From Thermofontimicrobium_A sp034505795 (lineage in GTDB: Bacteria; Zhuqueibacterota; Zhuqueibacteria; Thermofontimicrobiales; Thermofontimicrobiaceae): a DNA stretch of 64,000 nt. Where the stretch lies: contig JAPDQM010000007.1 of NCBI GenBank assembly GCA_034505795.1, positions 7,356 to 71,355 on the forward strand. Reading direction: 5' to 3'. The translations under genes and the position numbers were made by a program. Numbering within the stretch: position 1 is the first letter of the stretch; every line of letters starts with the position of its first letter. Below, piece after piece: positions 47,086-55,680 of the stretch. A model generated the notes under the pieces. The model worked only from the letters and a program-made list of their open reading frames with translations, was not told the origin of the DNA and did not search any database.

Positions 47086-49053
47086 ATGAAAATCCGTGTT
47101 ATCATTCTAATTTTGCTATTTGTCATCACCAGATTACTCGGCCCATCTTTATTATTTGCCAAAGAATATTCATTATTTTCGCCAAACAAAAAAACCGAAA
47201 TTCGGGTGCAAGTGGACAACAAATTGCGTTACGCTGTGGTTCATGGCAATCAACCTGTGATTGCGCCCTCCCCCATCTCACTGACTTTGGAAAATCAGAT
47301 TATCCTCGGCCTGCAGCCAGTGGTTACGCAGGTCCAACGGCAAGCCATTCGGGATACTCTGAAACCCGTGATACGGTTGAAATCATCCCGCATTCTGAAT
47401 CAATATAATGAACTTCGGCTCAGCTTTAAGCAAAATTTCGATGTCATTTTTAGGGCCTACAATGATGGCGTGGCTTATCGATTTGCAACTAAAGAAACGA
47501 CTCCGATTACAATTTACGCCGAAGAGGCTACTTTTGAATTTTTAAATGATCATTCTATCTATTTTCCCGAAGAGGATAGCTTTTTTTCGCACTCCGAGCG
47601 AATCTATCGGCACATTCGGTTAAGCGAAATAGGTCCCAACCGCATGAGCTGCTTGCCAGCAGTGGTGGCGATAGATAATGGCCTCCGAATCGCTATTCTT
47701 GAAGCGGATCTGGAAGATTACCCCGGGATGTATCTCACGGGGATGGCCGATTCTCCAACGCGTTTGATCGGTATATTCCCAAATTATCCGCTGGCGGTTG
47801 AGCAAAAAAGCGATCGTGATGTGCCGGTCACCAAACGAGCCGACTACCTCGCCCGCACCAGCGGTACGCGGTCCTTTCCCTGGCGTGCGTTGATCATTGC
47901 TGAGAGAGATGCGGACCTGGTTGAAAGTCAATTGGTTTATAAATTGGCAGCAGCCAGTCGCATCGGCGATACCGGGTGGATCAAACCCGGCAAAGTGGCC
48001 TGGGATTGGTGGAACTGGAACAACGTTTACGGTGTGGCTTTTCGAGCCGGAATCAATACCGAAACTTATAAATATTATATCGACTTTGCTTCCAGGCATA
48101 GAATTGAATATGTGATTCTGGACGAGGGATGGTACAAATTGGGCAATTTGCTGGATGTCGTGCCCGAGATCAATATCCCCGAACTCGTCCAGTATGCGAG
48201 GGAACGCCAGGTTGGCATCATCCTTTGGGTGATCTGGAAAACGCTCGATGATCAACTGCAACCAGCGCTTGATCAATTTGCTGCCTGGGGCGTAGCAGGT
48301 ATCAAAGTCGATTTTATGCAGCGCGATGATCAATGGATGGTGAATTACTATTACAAAATCGCGCAGGAAGCCGCTAAGCGGCACTTGCTGGTGGATTTCC
48401 ATGGCGCTTACAAGCCGACTGGCCTGATGCGAACATTTCCCAATGTGCTGACCAGCGAAGGGGTTCGTGGGCTGGAATGGAGCAAATGGTCCGCTGATGA
48501 TCCTAATCCCGGACACAATCTGACATTGCCATTTACACGGATGCTGGCCGGTCCAATGGATTATACGCCCGGCGCCATGATCAACGCAACCAAAGAACAA
48601 TTTCGGCCGGTGTTCAATCGACCCATGAGCCAGGGCACTCGCTGCCATCAACTGGCAATGTATGTAGTTTTTGAAAGCCCGCTGGAGATGTTATGCGATA
48701 GTCCGTCGAATTATGAGCGCGAGCCCGAATGCCTGGAATTTCTTAGCGCAGTTCCTACTGTCTGGGATGACACCAAAGTGCTGGACGCTAAAATAGCTGA
48801 GTACATTCTAATCGCTCGAAAAAGCGGTAACAGATGGTATCTGGGTGCAATGACCAATTGGAGTGCGCGAGACCTGACCGTTGATTTTTCATTTTTAGAT
48901 GACAAAACATACCATCTGCAAAGCTACCAGGATGGCATAAATGCCGATCGCAATGCCATGGATTATCGCAAATCCCAACTCAGAATCTCACGGAATGATC
49001 GTCTGACCATCCACCTGGCACCAGGCGGGGGCTGGGTGGGTATTGTCGAATAA
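47086..49053 (+). CDS. GH97 glycoside hydrolase
   Basis: 655 residues with a signal peptide (VIILILLFVITRLLGPSLLFA). The N-terminal beta-sandwich (residues 25-270), TIM barrel and C-terminal beta domain of GH97 are all present. Seen: WDWWNWNNVYG, EYVILDEGWYKLG, GIKVDFMQRDDQ with a conserved Asp, and TSEGVRGLEWSKW with the probable acid Glu. GH97 holds inverting alpha-glucosidases (SusB type) and retaining alpha-galactosidases; the subgroup cannot be fixed by eye. In a xylan/pectin region an alpha-galactosidase or arabinose-removing activity would fit better than starch use. CAGGAGCAAAAA precedes the ATG. Confidence 0.9.
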   Translation: MKIRVIILILLFVITRLLGPSLLFAKEYSLFSPNKKTEIRVQVDNKLRYAVVHGNQPVIAPSPISLTLENQIILGLQPVVTQVQRQAIRDTLKPVIRLKSSRILNQYNELRLSFKQNFDVIFRAYNDGVAYRFATKETTPITIYAEEATFEFLNDHSIYFPEEDSFFSHSERIYRHIRLSEIGPNRMSCLPAVVAIDNGLRIAILEADLEDYPGMYLTGMADSPTRLIGIFPNYPLAVEQKSDRDVPVTKRADYLARTSGTRSFPWRALIIAERDADLVESQLVYKLAAASRIGDTGWIKPGKVAWDWWNWNNVYGVAFRAGINTETYKYYIDFASRHRIEYVILDEGWYKLGNLLDVVPEINIPELVQYARERQVGIILWVIWKTLDDQLQPALDQFAAWGVAGIKVDFMQRDDQWMVNYYYKIAQEAAKRHLLVDFHGAYKPTGLMRTFPNVLTSEGVRGLEWSKWSADDPNPGHNLTLPFTRMLAGPMDYTPGAMINATKEQFRPVFNRPMSQGTRCHQLAMYVVFESPLEMLCDSPSNYEREPECLEFLSAVPTVWDDTKVLDAKIAEYILIARKSGNRWYLGAMTNWSARDLTVDFSFLDDKTYHLQSYQDGINADRNAMDYRKSQLRISRNDRLTIHLAPGGGWVGIVE

Positions 49054-49317
49054 ATCAACTCAGGCATGTGGGCATTTCATGTTGAATTGAGTATGATCTG
49101 GACTATGCTTTTGCTGATGAATGCTTCGTGTTGGCTATGGTATAAAATTTGTAAGCGAATTGAATCAGGAGAAAAGTGGCTCAATTTTAAGCGATTGAAT
49201 CCAAGTCATTCGGGCTGAGCAAGAAAATGGGCTTAACGCAAAAGCTAACTTGCTGTGGCTAAACTGCTATAGTTGGGCAGTTATCTCTGGCCCTGAATTA
49301 AACACATCTTGAAAGAC

Positions 49318-50949
49318 ATGAACATCAAAATTCATCTTGCAGCGTTGTTTTTCTTTGTGTGGTCCTCACTTTTGGCCACGGATTATTATATTTCGCCCAA
49401 CGGGAGTGATGAGAATCCCGGCACAATCGATCGGCCATGGCAGACTATTGGTAAAGCCAATCAGGAATTGCAGGCTGGCGATACGGTCTATTTGCGGGAG
49501 GGGCGTTATTCGCAAACCATCCGCCCTGTGAATAGCGGCTTGCCTGACGCAACCATAACGATTTCCGGCTATGCCAACGAAGTCGCCATTATTCATTCCA
49601 GACCTACGGGTGCCGATTTGAGCGGCAAAAGCTACATCATTATTCAACGACTCCACTTTGAGAATTGCAATTATTTCATTCGTTCCATACCCGATGGTTT
49701 CGATTTTTGTATTATCAAAGAGTGCATCATGCGAAACCAAACCGGATGGTGTGGCATTGAGATTGGCGATGGCTGTCAGCACAATCAAATATTAAATAAT
49801 GTCATCGACAGCGGCGGTGTTGAAGGCGATTGCATCCACATCGGCTCGGATGATTTTGGCGAGCAAGTTGGCGCTCAATACAATTTGGTGGCCAATAATG
49901 AATGCTCTGGCGCAATGCATGGGGGTATTTGTTGTGCGGGCGATCGTACCCAATTCAATCTTATTCGTCAGAATTATGTGCATGATATCGGCGATAATGG
50001 CATTGCCACCGGCGCCGGCGTCCGATGGACACTCATTGAAGGCAATCGAATCTTCAATCCCGGGATCGATAGCGATGGTGCATCCGCCATGCAAATTCGT
50101 TCCGAAAACTGCATCATCAGGCATAATATCATGTATCGCGACTTTGATCTTGATATTGAAAATGGTGCCGCAGCCTTGCTACTTCAATCCACCGATGAAC
50201 TACCCGATGTTCGTAACAATAAAATTTTTCATAATACGATTTATCGCTTTGATCAGCAGCGAACGCATTGGCATGGAATACAACTGTCGGTGTTAAATAC
50301 CGAAATTCCATTCGGTCCCAATATTTTCAAGAATAATATCATCTATAAAAATGGCGTCGGTAACGAGAATGGTTTTCAAATCGCCTACACGCGCGCGGTG
50401 ACTACGCCTCCACTTGATATTTTCGCTGGCAATCTGATCTGCCGGCAGCAGTCGAATGAGCCGGTGATCTACTTATTCGAGTTCGATCGGCGGCGTCTGA
50501 CTCTCACAGATGCCATACAACAATATCCCAATAATTTCCGGGCTTCGAATATCGATGCCCCTCCCCTATTTATTGATGAAGCAATGTTCGATTTTCGGCT
50601 GCAGCAGAATTCTCCCGGGATTGATGCTGGCGTTTTTCTGACCAGAACCATAGGCGACGGACAGGGCAATCAGGTGACAGTCGAGGATGCCGCTTATTTT
50701 TGTGATGGTTGGGGTGTTATTGAAGGCGATACGATCCGTGTTGGCTCAAATCACGCCGTTAAGATTCTTGAGATTGACTATCCGAATAATCGACTCACGG
50801 TTGAACGATCCATTTCCTGGCAGGCAGGCGATCCGGTGAGCCTGAATTATGCCGGCAAAGCACCTGATATTGGTGCTTTTGAAATGAATGGCAGCCGAGA
50901 CAGACTGGCGCCATTACCTCCGCAAAATGTCAAAGTAATGAGTCCATGA
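49318..50949 (+). CDS. Secreted right-handed parallel beta-helix protein (pectate-lyase-like fold)
   Basis: 543 residues with a signal peptide (IHLAALFFFVWSSLLA). The N terminus (DYYISPNGSDENPGTIDRPWQTIGKA) is the DUF1565-type opening that precedes parallel beta-helix domains. The body is rich in short NNxI/HNxI/RNxV turns (QILNNVIDSGG, LVANNECSGAMHGGICCAGD, LIRQNYVHDIGDNGIATG), typical of beta-helix coils. Such proteins are polysaccharide lyases (PL1/PL9-like) or hydrolases, but no diagnostic catalytic Lys/Arg pattern was found, so activity is open. Placement beside a pectin methylesterase suggests a pectic substrate. ATG at 49318; a TTG three codons earlier is possible. Confidence 0.78.
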   Translation: MNIKIHLAALFFFVWSSLLATDYYISPNGSDENPGTIDRPWQTIGKANQELQAGDTVYLREGRYSQTIRPVNSGLPDATITISGYANEVAIIHSRPTGADLSGKSYIIIQRLHFENCNYFIRSIPDGFDFCIIKECIMRNQTGWCGIEIGDGCQHNQILNNVIDSGGVEGDCIHIGSDDFGEQVGAQYNLVANNECSGAMHGGICCAGDRTQFNLIRQNYVHDIGDNGIATGAGVRWTLIEGNRIFNPGIDSDGASAMQIRSENCIIRHNIMYRDFDLDIENGAAALLLQSTDELPDVRNNKIFHNTIYRFDQQRTHWHGIQLSVLNTEIPFGPNIFKNNIIYKNGVGNENGFQIAYTRAVTTPPLDIFAGNLICRQQSNEPVIYLFEFDRRRLTLTDAIQQYPNNFRASNIDAPPLFIDEAMFDFRLQQNSPGIDAGVFLTRTIGDGQGNQVTVEDAAYFCDGWGVIEGDTIRVGSNHAVKILEIDYPNNRLTVERSISWQAGDPVSLNYAGKAPDIGAFEMNGSRDRLAPLPPQNVKVMSP

Positions 50950-50961
50950 TCTGCTCTTTAT

Positions 50962-50992
50962 GCGTGGTTGAAGTTTTTTCCTTAAACCACGC
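50962..50992 (+). terminator. Candidate hairpin after the beta-helix gene
   Basis: 8-bp stem GCGTGGTT/AACCACGC with a 15-nt loop that itself contains six T, 13 bp after the stop. No T-run follows, so termination is uncertain. Confidence 0.35.
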
Positions 50993-51187
50993 TATTAAGG
51001 CAATCCAAAATTCTAATGATTGGGCGCGAAGCATATCCATCCACCTTGGATGTGGAAAATTGATAAAAGGATTACTGACAATTTAGCTTAAGAAATACCG
51101 GGTTTGGCGTATCATACCGGTGTTCTTAGGATTCACTGGGTATAAAACACTGCACTATGAACCATAATTTAGGAGGGAGTAGAGATC

Positions 51188-53008
51188 ATGGTTTTCGGAA
51201 CCTGGGATTGGCTGGTGATCGGACTTTATTTTGTTGTCATTCTGGGGATTGCCTGGTGGGGGATCCGGAAGCGCCAGGACACGTCATCGGACTATTTCCT
51301 GGCTGGGCGACATCTGGGATGGTTTGTTGTGGGAGCATCAATTTTTGCGTCGAATATTGGCTCGGAACATATCGTTGGCCTGGCTGGATCTGGCTGTACC
51401 GATGGAGTAGCCATGGCGCATTATGAATTACATGCCTGGTGTTTATTGGTTTTGGGTTGGGTGATGATTCCGTTTTATATGCGCTCCAAGGTTTTTACCA
51501 TGCCAGAATTTTTGGAACGCCGCTTTTCGCCGAGTTCGCGCACGATTCTTTCAGTGATTTCTCTCGTAGCGTACGTCCTCACCAAGATCGCAGTGGGCAT
51601 TTTTGCTGGTGGCATTGTGTTCAGCGTGCTGCTGCCGGATCTGAATTTTCTGGGCATGGATTCGTTCTGGATCGGCTCGATTTTGGTGATTGTGCTGACT
51701 GGCCTTTACACTATCCTCGGCGGACTCCGGGCCGTAGCCTATACCGATGCGATGCAAACCGTGGTGCTGATTTTTGGCTCACTAATCGTGACGCTCTTCG
51801 GACTTCTGGCCTTGGGGGGTGCCAGTGGGCTGGGGAGCGTCTTTGATTCCAGCCATCCCTTCGCGCTGTTCTCATTTTTGCAGCGTGGTTGGAGCGAACT
51901 GCGAGCCATTTGTGGTAGCGAGATGTTCAATCTCTGGAAACCCCTGGTGCCTTCCGGAATCGAAGGTTCATGGGCACCGGTGCGCGAAGCCAGTCGCATG
52001 GCCTGGTATTTCAATGATAATTATCCCTGGCTGGGTATGCTATTCTGTGCGCCAATTATCGGCCTGTGGTATTGGTGCACCGATCAATACATTGTCCAGC
52101 GCGCATTGGGTGCGCCGAATGAACGCCAGGCCCGCAAGGGATCTATTTGTGCGGCCTTTTTAAAACTTTCACCTGTATTTATCTTCATAATTCCCGGCAT
52201 GATCTGTTTTGCTCTGGCCAAAAGCGGTCAGGTGGCTGCCATTCAGCATCAGCTTTTTGATACGCAAGGCCAACTCATCCGAGATAATGCCCAACAGGCG
52301 TTTCCCCTGCTGGTGGCAAGTATTCTGCCCATTGGTATTCGTGGCCTGGTAGTCGCTGGCTTGTTAGCGGCCCTGATGAGTTCTCTGGCTGGAGTCTTCA
52401 ATGCTTCATCAACTCTCTTTACCATCGATTTCTATTCAAAACTTCGGCCCCAAGCCACACAGCATCAGTTGGTCTGGATGGGTCGGATTGCCACGTCAGT
52501 GATGGTGCTGATCGGCTTGCTCTGGATTCCGGTGATCAAAGGCGGCAAAGGATTGTACGATTATCTTCAAGGTATTCAGGCGTATCTGGCGCCGCCGATT
52601 TTCGTGGTCTTCTTCTTCGGCGTTTTCATGAAGCGGCTCAATACCAAGGGATGCCTGGCCACACTTCTTGTGGGTTTTGCCATGGGCTTGTTCCGATTAT
52701 TTGTGGATACGCCTGTGAAATTGTTAACAAATTTTGCGTATGAGCCGGGCTCGTTTCTTTGGGTGGTAAACAATATCTTTTTCCAGTATTATAGCTTGTT
52801 GATTTTTGTTGTCTGTGCCGCGGTCATGATTGGTGTAAGCTATGCAACCGCCCCACCAGCGTATGAAAAAATCAGCGGCTTGACCTACGCCACGATGACC
52901 GAGGAAGATCGGCGTCGCACGCGGGCCAGTTGGGGCACCAGCGATGTCGTTGCGTCGGTTTTAGTGCTGGTGATTATCGTCGCGATCTATCTCTATTTTC
53001 GTGGCTAA
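51188..53008 (+). CDS. Sodium:solute symporter (SSS/SGLT family)
   Basis: 606 residues with about 14 membrane spans. Seen: the N-terminal DWLVIGLYFVVILGIAWWGI, YFLAGRHLGWFVVGASIFASNIGSEHIVGLAG (the SGLT signature region with conserved GS and sodium-site serines), and GLLAALMSSLAGVFNASSTLFTIDFY (second sodium-solute signature). This subfamily, with long C-terminal loops, typically imports sugars with sodium. It is the only transporter in the glycan region and no SusC/SusD or ABC importer is present, so it likely carries monosaccharides or uronates from the extracellular enzymes. ATG follows GGAGGGAGTAGAGATC. Confidence 0.92.
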   Translation: MVFGTWDWLVIGLYFVVILGIAWWGIRKRQDTSSDYFLAGRHLGWFVVGASIFASNIGSEHIVGLAGSGCTDGVAMAHYELHAWCLLVLGWVMIPFYMRSKVFTMPEFLERRFSPSSRTILSVISLVAYVLTKIAVGIFAGGIVFSVLLPDLNFLGMDSFWIGSILVIVLTGLYTILGGLRAVAYTDAMQTVVLIFGSLIVTLFGLLALGGASGLGSVFDSSHPFALFSFLQRGWSELRAICGSEMFNLWKPLVPSGIEGSWAPVREASRMAWYFNDNYPWLGMLFCAPIIGLWYWCTDQYIVQRALGAPNERQARKGSICAAFLKLSPVFIFIIPGMICFALAKSGQVAAIQHQLFDTQGQLIRDNAQQAFPLLVASILPIGIRGLVVAGLLAALMSSLAGVFNASSTLFTIDFYSKLRPQATQHQLVWMGRIATSVMVLIGLLWIPVIKGGKGLYDYLQGIQAYLAPPIFVVFFFGVFMKRLNTKGCLATLLVGFAMGLFRLFVDTPVKLLTNFAYEPGSFLWVVNNIFFQYYSLLIFVVCAAVMIGVSYATAPPAYEKISGLTYATMTEEDRRRTRASWGTSDVVASVLVLVIIVAIYLYFRG

Positions 53009-53053
53009 AAAAAGCAGTATTCAGTCTGCTTCTGAGGGCGATTGGTTTAGATT

Positions 53054-53087
53054 TATAGGCTGCGGTCTACCAAAACCGCAGCCTATA
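53054..53087. terminator. Perfect 13-bp hairpin between symporter and pectin esterase
   Basis: TATAGGCTGCGGT/ACCGCAGCCTATA with an 8-nt loop. No T-run on either strand. It could stop or pause transcription after the symporter gene or protect its mRNA. Confidence 0.4.
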
Positions 53088-53128
53088 CTGATTGCCTGTA
53101 TTTCGTTCAACAAAATGCCTAAAAGAAT

Positions 53129-54226
53129 ATGCGTATTTGCTTTCCCATCCTTCTTGCATTGTTGATCGGTGCCAATCACCGATTATCTGAAAATATGCCT
53201 TACCAGGCCAGAGTTGTTGCGGGATATGCTGGCCAACCTGGTGCCAAGATTGCTGGCGAACCAACATTTGCAACCATCAAGGAAGCACTTGATTTTATCC
53301 CCAATACCAATGACCTGCCTTTCAAAATTTTTATTGGCAATGGCCACTATTATGAAAAAATTGTTGTAACCAAGGCTCACGTTCAGTTCATCGGAGAAAG
53401 CCAGGAGCAAACAATCATCACCTTTGATGCATCGGCAGATAGTCCGAATCCGACTGGCGGTACTTACGGCACCCAGGGGTGTGCCACGCTAATCATTAGT
53501 GCGCCGCATTTTCGAGCCGAAAACCTCACGATTGAAAATAGCTTTGATTATCCCACGAATGCGGCCAAATCAGACGATGATCCCTCAAAAGTGCGCAATC
53601 CACAAGCCGTGGCACTCATGACGGGTCCAGGCAGCGATTGCGTTGTGTTTCGCCGCTGCAAAATTGTAGGCTATCAGGATACCATTTTTGCCAATAGCGG
53701 CCGACATTATTTTGCCGGCTGCCGAATTTTCGGTCATGTTGATTTCATTTTCGGTGCTGGCCAGGCAGTATTTGAAGAGTGTGAAGTGGTATCACGCAAT
53801 CGAGCGGGAAAAAATCCTACCGGCTATATCACCGCTCCCAGCACGCTGGCCAGTTTTCCGTATGGTTTTCTGTTCCTTCGTTGTCATCTGGTCAAAGAAA
53901 CATCGGAACTGGCTGCAGGTTCGGTTCGTTTGGGGCGCCCCTGGCATCCGAATGCCAACCCTAGCGCATCAGGCAGTGCCATTTTCATGAACTGCTATAT
54001 GGATGACCACATCAGTGCCGAAGGCTACGCAGCCATTTCCGCGCTTGACTCCTCGGGAAGCCGGGTTTGGTTTGAGATTAAGCCAGACTCGCGCTTTTTT
54101 GAGTTCGGCAGCTATGGGCCCGGCGCTATTCAAGGTCCTAAACGACCGGTCCTCGAACCCCAAGCAGTAAAATGGTATACGCCAGATCAGGTGCTCGCAG
54201 GCTGGCATCCCGAAACGAATGATTAA
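53129..54226 (+). CDS. Pectin methylesterase (CE8)
   Basis: 365 residues with a short signal sequence (CFPILLALLIGA). It hydrolyses methyl esters of homogalacturonan, releasing methanol and pectate. CE8 hallmarks are present: PFKIFIGNGHYYEKI, the conserved Gln (NPQAVALM), YQDTIF with the acid Asp, GHVDFIFGAG with the nucleophile Asp, and LGRPW with the substrate-binding Arg. Length is usual. It follows the symporter by 120 bp and is convergent with lacI. Together with the beta-helix protein it implies pectin handling next to xylan handling. Confidence 0.93.
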   Translation: MRICFPILLALLIGANHRLSENMPYQARVVAGYAGQPGAKIAGEPTFATIKEALDFIPNTNDLPFKIFIGNGHYYEKIVVTKAHVQFIGESQEQTIITFDASADSPNPTGGTYGTQGCATLIISAPHFRAENLTIENSFDYPTNAAKSDDDPSKVRNPQAVALMTGPGSDCVVFRRCKIVGYQDTIFANSGRHYFAGCRIFGHVDFIFGAGQAVFEECEVVSRNRAGKNPTGYITAPSTLASFPYGFLFLRCHLVKETSELAAGSVRLGRPWHPNANPSASGSAIFMNCYMDDHISAEGYAAISALDSSGSRVWFEIKPDSRFFEFGSYGPGAIQGPKRPVLEPQAVKWYTPDQVLAGWHPETND

Positions 54227-54296
54227 GCTGGTGAAGATTGATCGCAGGCGATATATCTTAAATACCGAATGTTAAAAATAACTCGCTGGATCAAGG

Positions 54297-55334
54297 TCAC
54301 GGATTCTTTGATACCGCCCGCGTGGATTCTCGGATGATAAAATCCGTTTCCAGGACGACCCGTTCCGGCGGTAACTGAGTGGAAGATTCAATATTACGGA
54401 TTAGAATTTCTGCGGCCTTTCGACCAATCTCGTATTGCGGCGCTCGAATGGTGGTTAGCGGAACGGGATAGATTTTAGCGTAATAAATATCATCATTTCC
54501 AACAATGGAAATATCTTCGGGAATGCGAATATTCAGTTCCTTCAGTGCGCTCATCACTGCCAATGCTTGCTGATCATTGAAGCAAACGATAGCCGTTGGA
54601 TAATCTTCGCGACGAAGATGCTTGAAATAATTCATCGTATTGCCAAAACTTTCTTCATATCGCGACCCAATGGAAACGATCATCTCTTTATGAAACACCA
54701 GAGGACTCTCGCTAAAAGCATCACGGAATCCCTCGATGCGCTCCTGCGTGTGCGAAGATTGCGGAGGTCCGGCGAAATGAACGATCTTTGTATGACCGCT
54801 GTCGATCAAATACTTTACCGCTTTCTTAATCGCTTTTAGATTGTCGATGGCCACGACATTGGTCTGAATCCCCTTAACGTCCTCCAACAATACAAAGGGA
54901 TAATTGATCATTTTTAGTTTGAATAGATGTTCAATTTCGGCAGCTCCTTCTACCAGCGGCGCAATGATCGCCCCTTTAATGTCTTTGGTCGAGAAAAGGT
55001 GAGTGAATTTTTTTTCGCAGTTATGATCATTTTCGGAACTGGCGATAATGAACGAATATCCTTTTTGATAGGCATACTCCCTGGCACCCAGCGCAATCGT
55101 TGTATAAAATGAATAGCTTAAATCTTTAATGATAATCCCAATACTTTTATCTTGATTGCCATTTTTCAAATTTCTGGCCATGCCACGGGGACGAAAGTTC
55201 AGTTCTTTCATCACCGCTAAAATATGTTCGCGCGTATCCGGCTTTACAGTATTTTTAGCATTGATCACTGCAGAAACAGTACCTTTCGAGACGCCCGCAT
55301 GTTTCGCCACATCTTCTATTGTTATTTTTTTCAT
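54297..55334 (-). CDS. LacI-family transcriptional regulator
   Basis: 345 residues. Helix-turn-helix TIEDVAKHAGVSKGTVSAVINAKNTVKPDTREHI with hinge FRPRGMARNL, then a periplasmic-binding-type sugar domain (SIGIIIKDLSYSFYTTIALG, FNDQQALAVMSALKELNIRIPEDISIVGND). It would bind a sugar inducer and release DNA. Two matching palindromes, TTGAAACGTTTTAA at 55373-55386 and TTGAAACGTTTCAA at 55628-55641, flank its own promoter and the promoter of the divergent GH8 gene, so autoregulation and control of the xylanase are likely. ATG 55334 was chosen; a TTG one codon earlier is possible. GGTGATTG precedes it. Confidence 0.93.
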   Translation of the reverse strand: MKKITIEDVAKHAGVSKGTVSAVINAKNTVKPDTREHILAVMKELNFRPRGMARNLKNGNQDKSIGIIIKDLSYSFYTTIALGAREYAYQKGYSFIIASSENDHNCEKKFTHLFSTKDIKGAIIAPLVEGAAEIEHLFKLKMINYPFVLLEDVKGIQTNVVAIDNLKAIKKAVKYLIDSGHTKIVHFAGPPQSSHTQERIEGFRDAFSESPLVFHKEMIVSIGSRYEESFGNTMNYFKHLRREDYPTAIVCFNDQQALAVMSALKELNIRIPEDISIVGNDDIYYAKIYPVPLTTIRAPQYEIGRKAAEILIRNIESSTQLPPERVVLETDFIIRESTRAVSKNP

Positions 55335-55372
55335 CAATCACCCCGGCACATTGTCAATAGATGCCTCATATT

Positions 55373-55386
55373 TTGAAACGTTTTAA
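55373..55386. promoter_or_regulatory. LacI-type operator in the lacI leader
   Basis: TTGAAACGTTTTAA, a near-perfect palindrome with central CG, 39 bp before the lacI start and about 17 bp downstream of its -10 element. Matches the operator at 55628-55641 in 13 of 14 positions. Confidence 0.75.
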
Positions 55387-55402
55387 TTGTCAGTTCAGCT
55401 TA

Positions 55403-55431
55403 AATATAATGGCTTTAAATGACAAAATCAA
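55403..55431 (-). promoter_or_regulatory. Promoter of the LacI-family gene
   Basis: Minus-strand TTGATT (55426-55431), 17-nt spacer, TATATT (55403-55408). Confidence 0.6.
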
Positions 55432-55599
55432 TAGAAATTTTGATGAACTGCGCCTCGCACCAATTTTTTCCAATTTTAATTCAAATAACATCACTTCCTT
55501 TCTCTGCCAGAAATTGATCACGCCTCTTTAATAAAAATGAATTAGCAATGCCACTGGATGACTGTTCAGAACCTTCAAGCAATATTCCCAATTTTTCGC

Positions 55600-55628
55600 T
55601 TGACTTTTAGCTGGCGCTGTGGTATATT
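55600..55628 (+). promoter_or_regulatory. Promoter of the GH8 gene
   Basis: TTGACT (55600-55605), exactly 17 nt, TATATT (55623-55628). The last base of the -10 is the first base of the operator, so repressor binding would block promoter clearance. Confidence 0.75.
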
Positions 55629-55641
55629 TGAAACGTTTCAA
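55628..55641. promoter_or_regulatory. LacI-type operator overlapping the GH8 promoter
   Basis: TTGAAACGTTTCAA, a perfect 14-bp palindrome with central CG, the classic LacI/PurR-type half-site. It covers the predicted transcription start. Confidence 0.85.
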
Positions 55642-55680
55642 TTTTTTTGTAATGTCCAACCAAATCAAGGCAAGGTGGCG

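Noticed and set aside
47620..48651. 343-codon minus-strand frame
   Set aside because: Antisense to the catalytic barrel of the GH97 gene, whose motifs and frame are secure.
55558..55680. N-terminal extension of the GH8 frame
   Set aside because: It precedes and contains the promoter and operator of the gene, so it cannot be in the mRNA from that promoter, and it lacks a signal peptide that the ATG at 55681 supplies.
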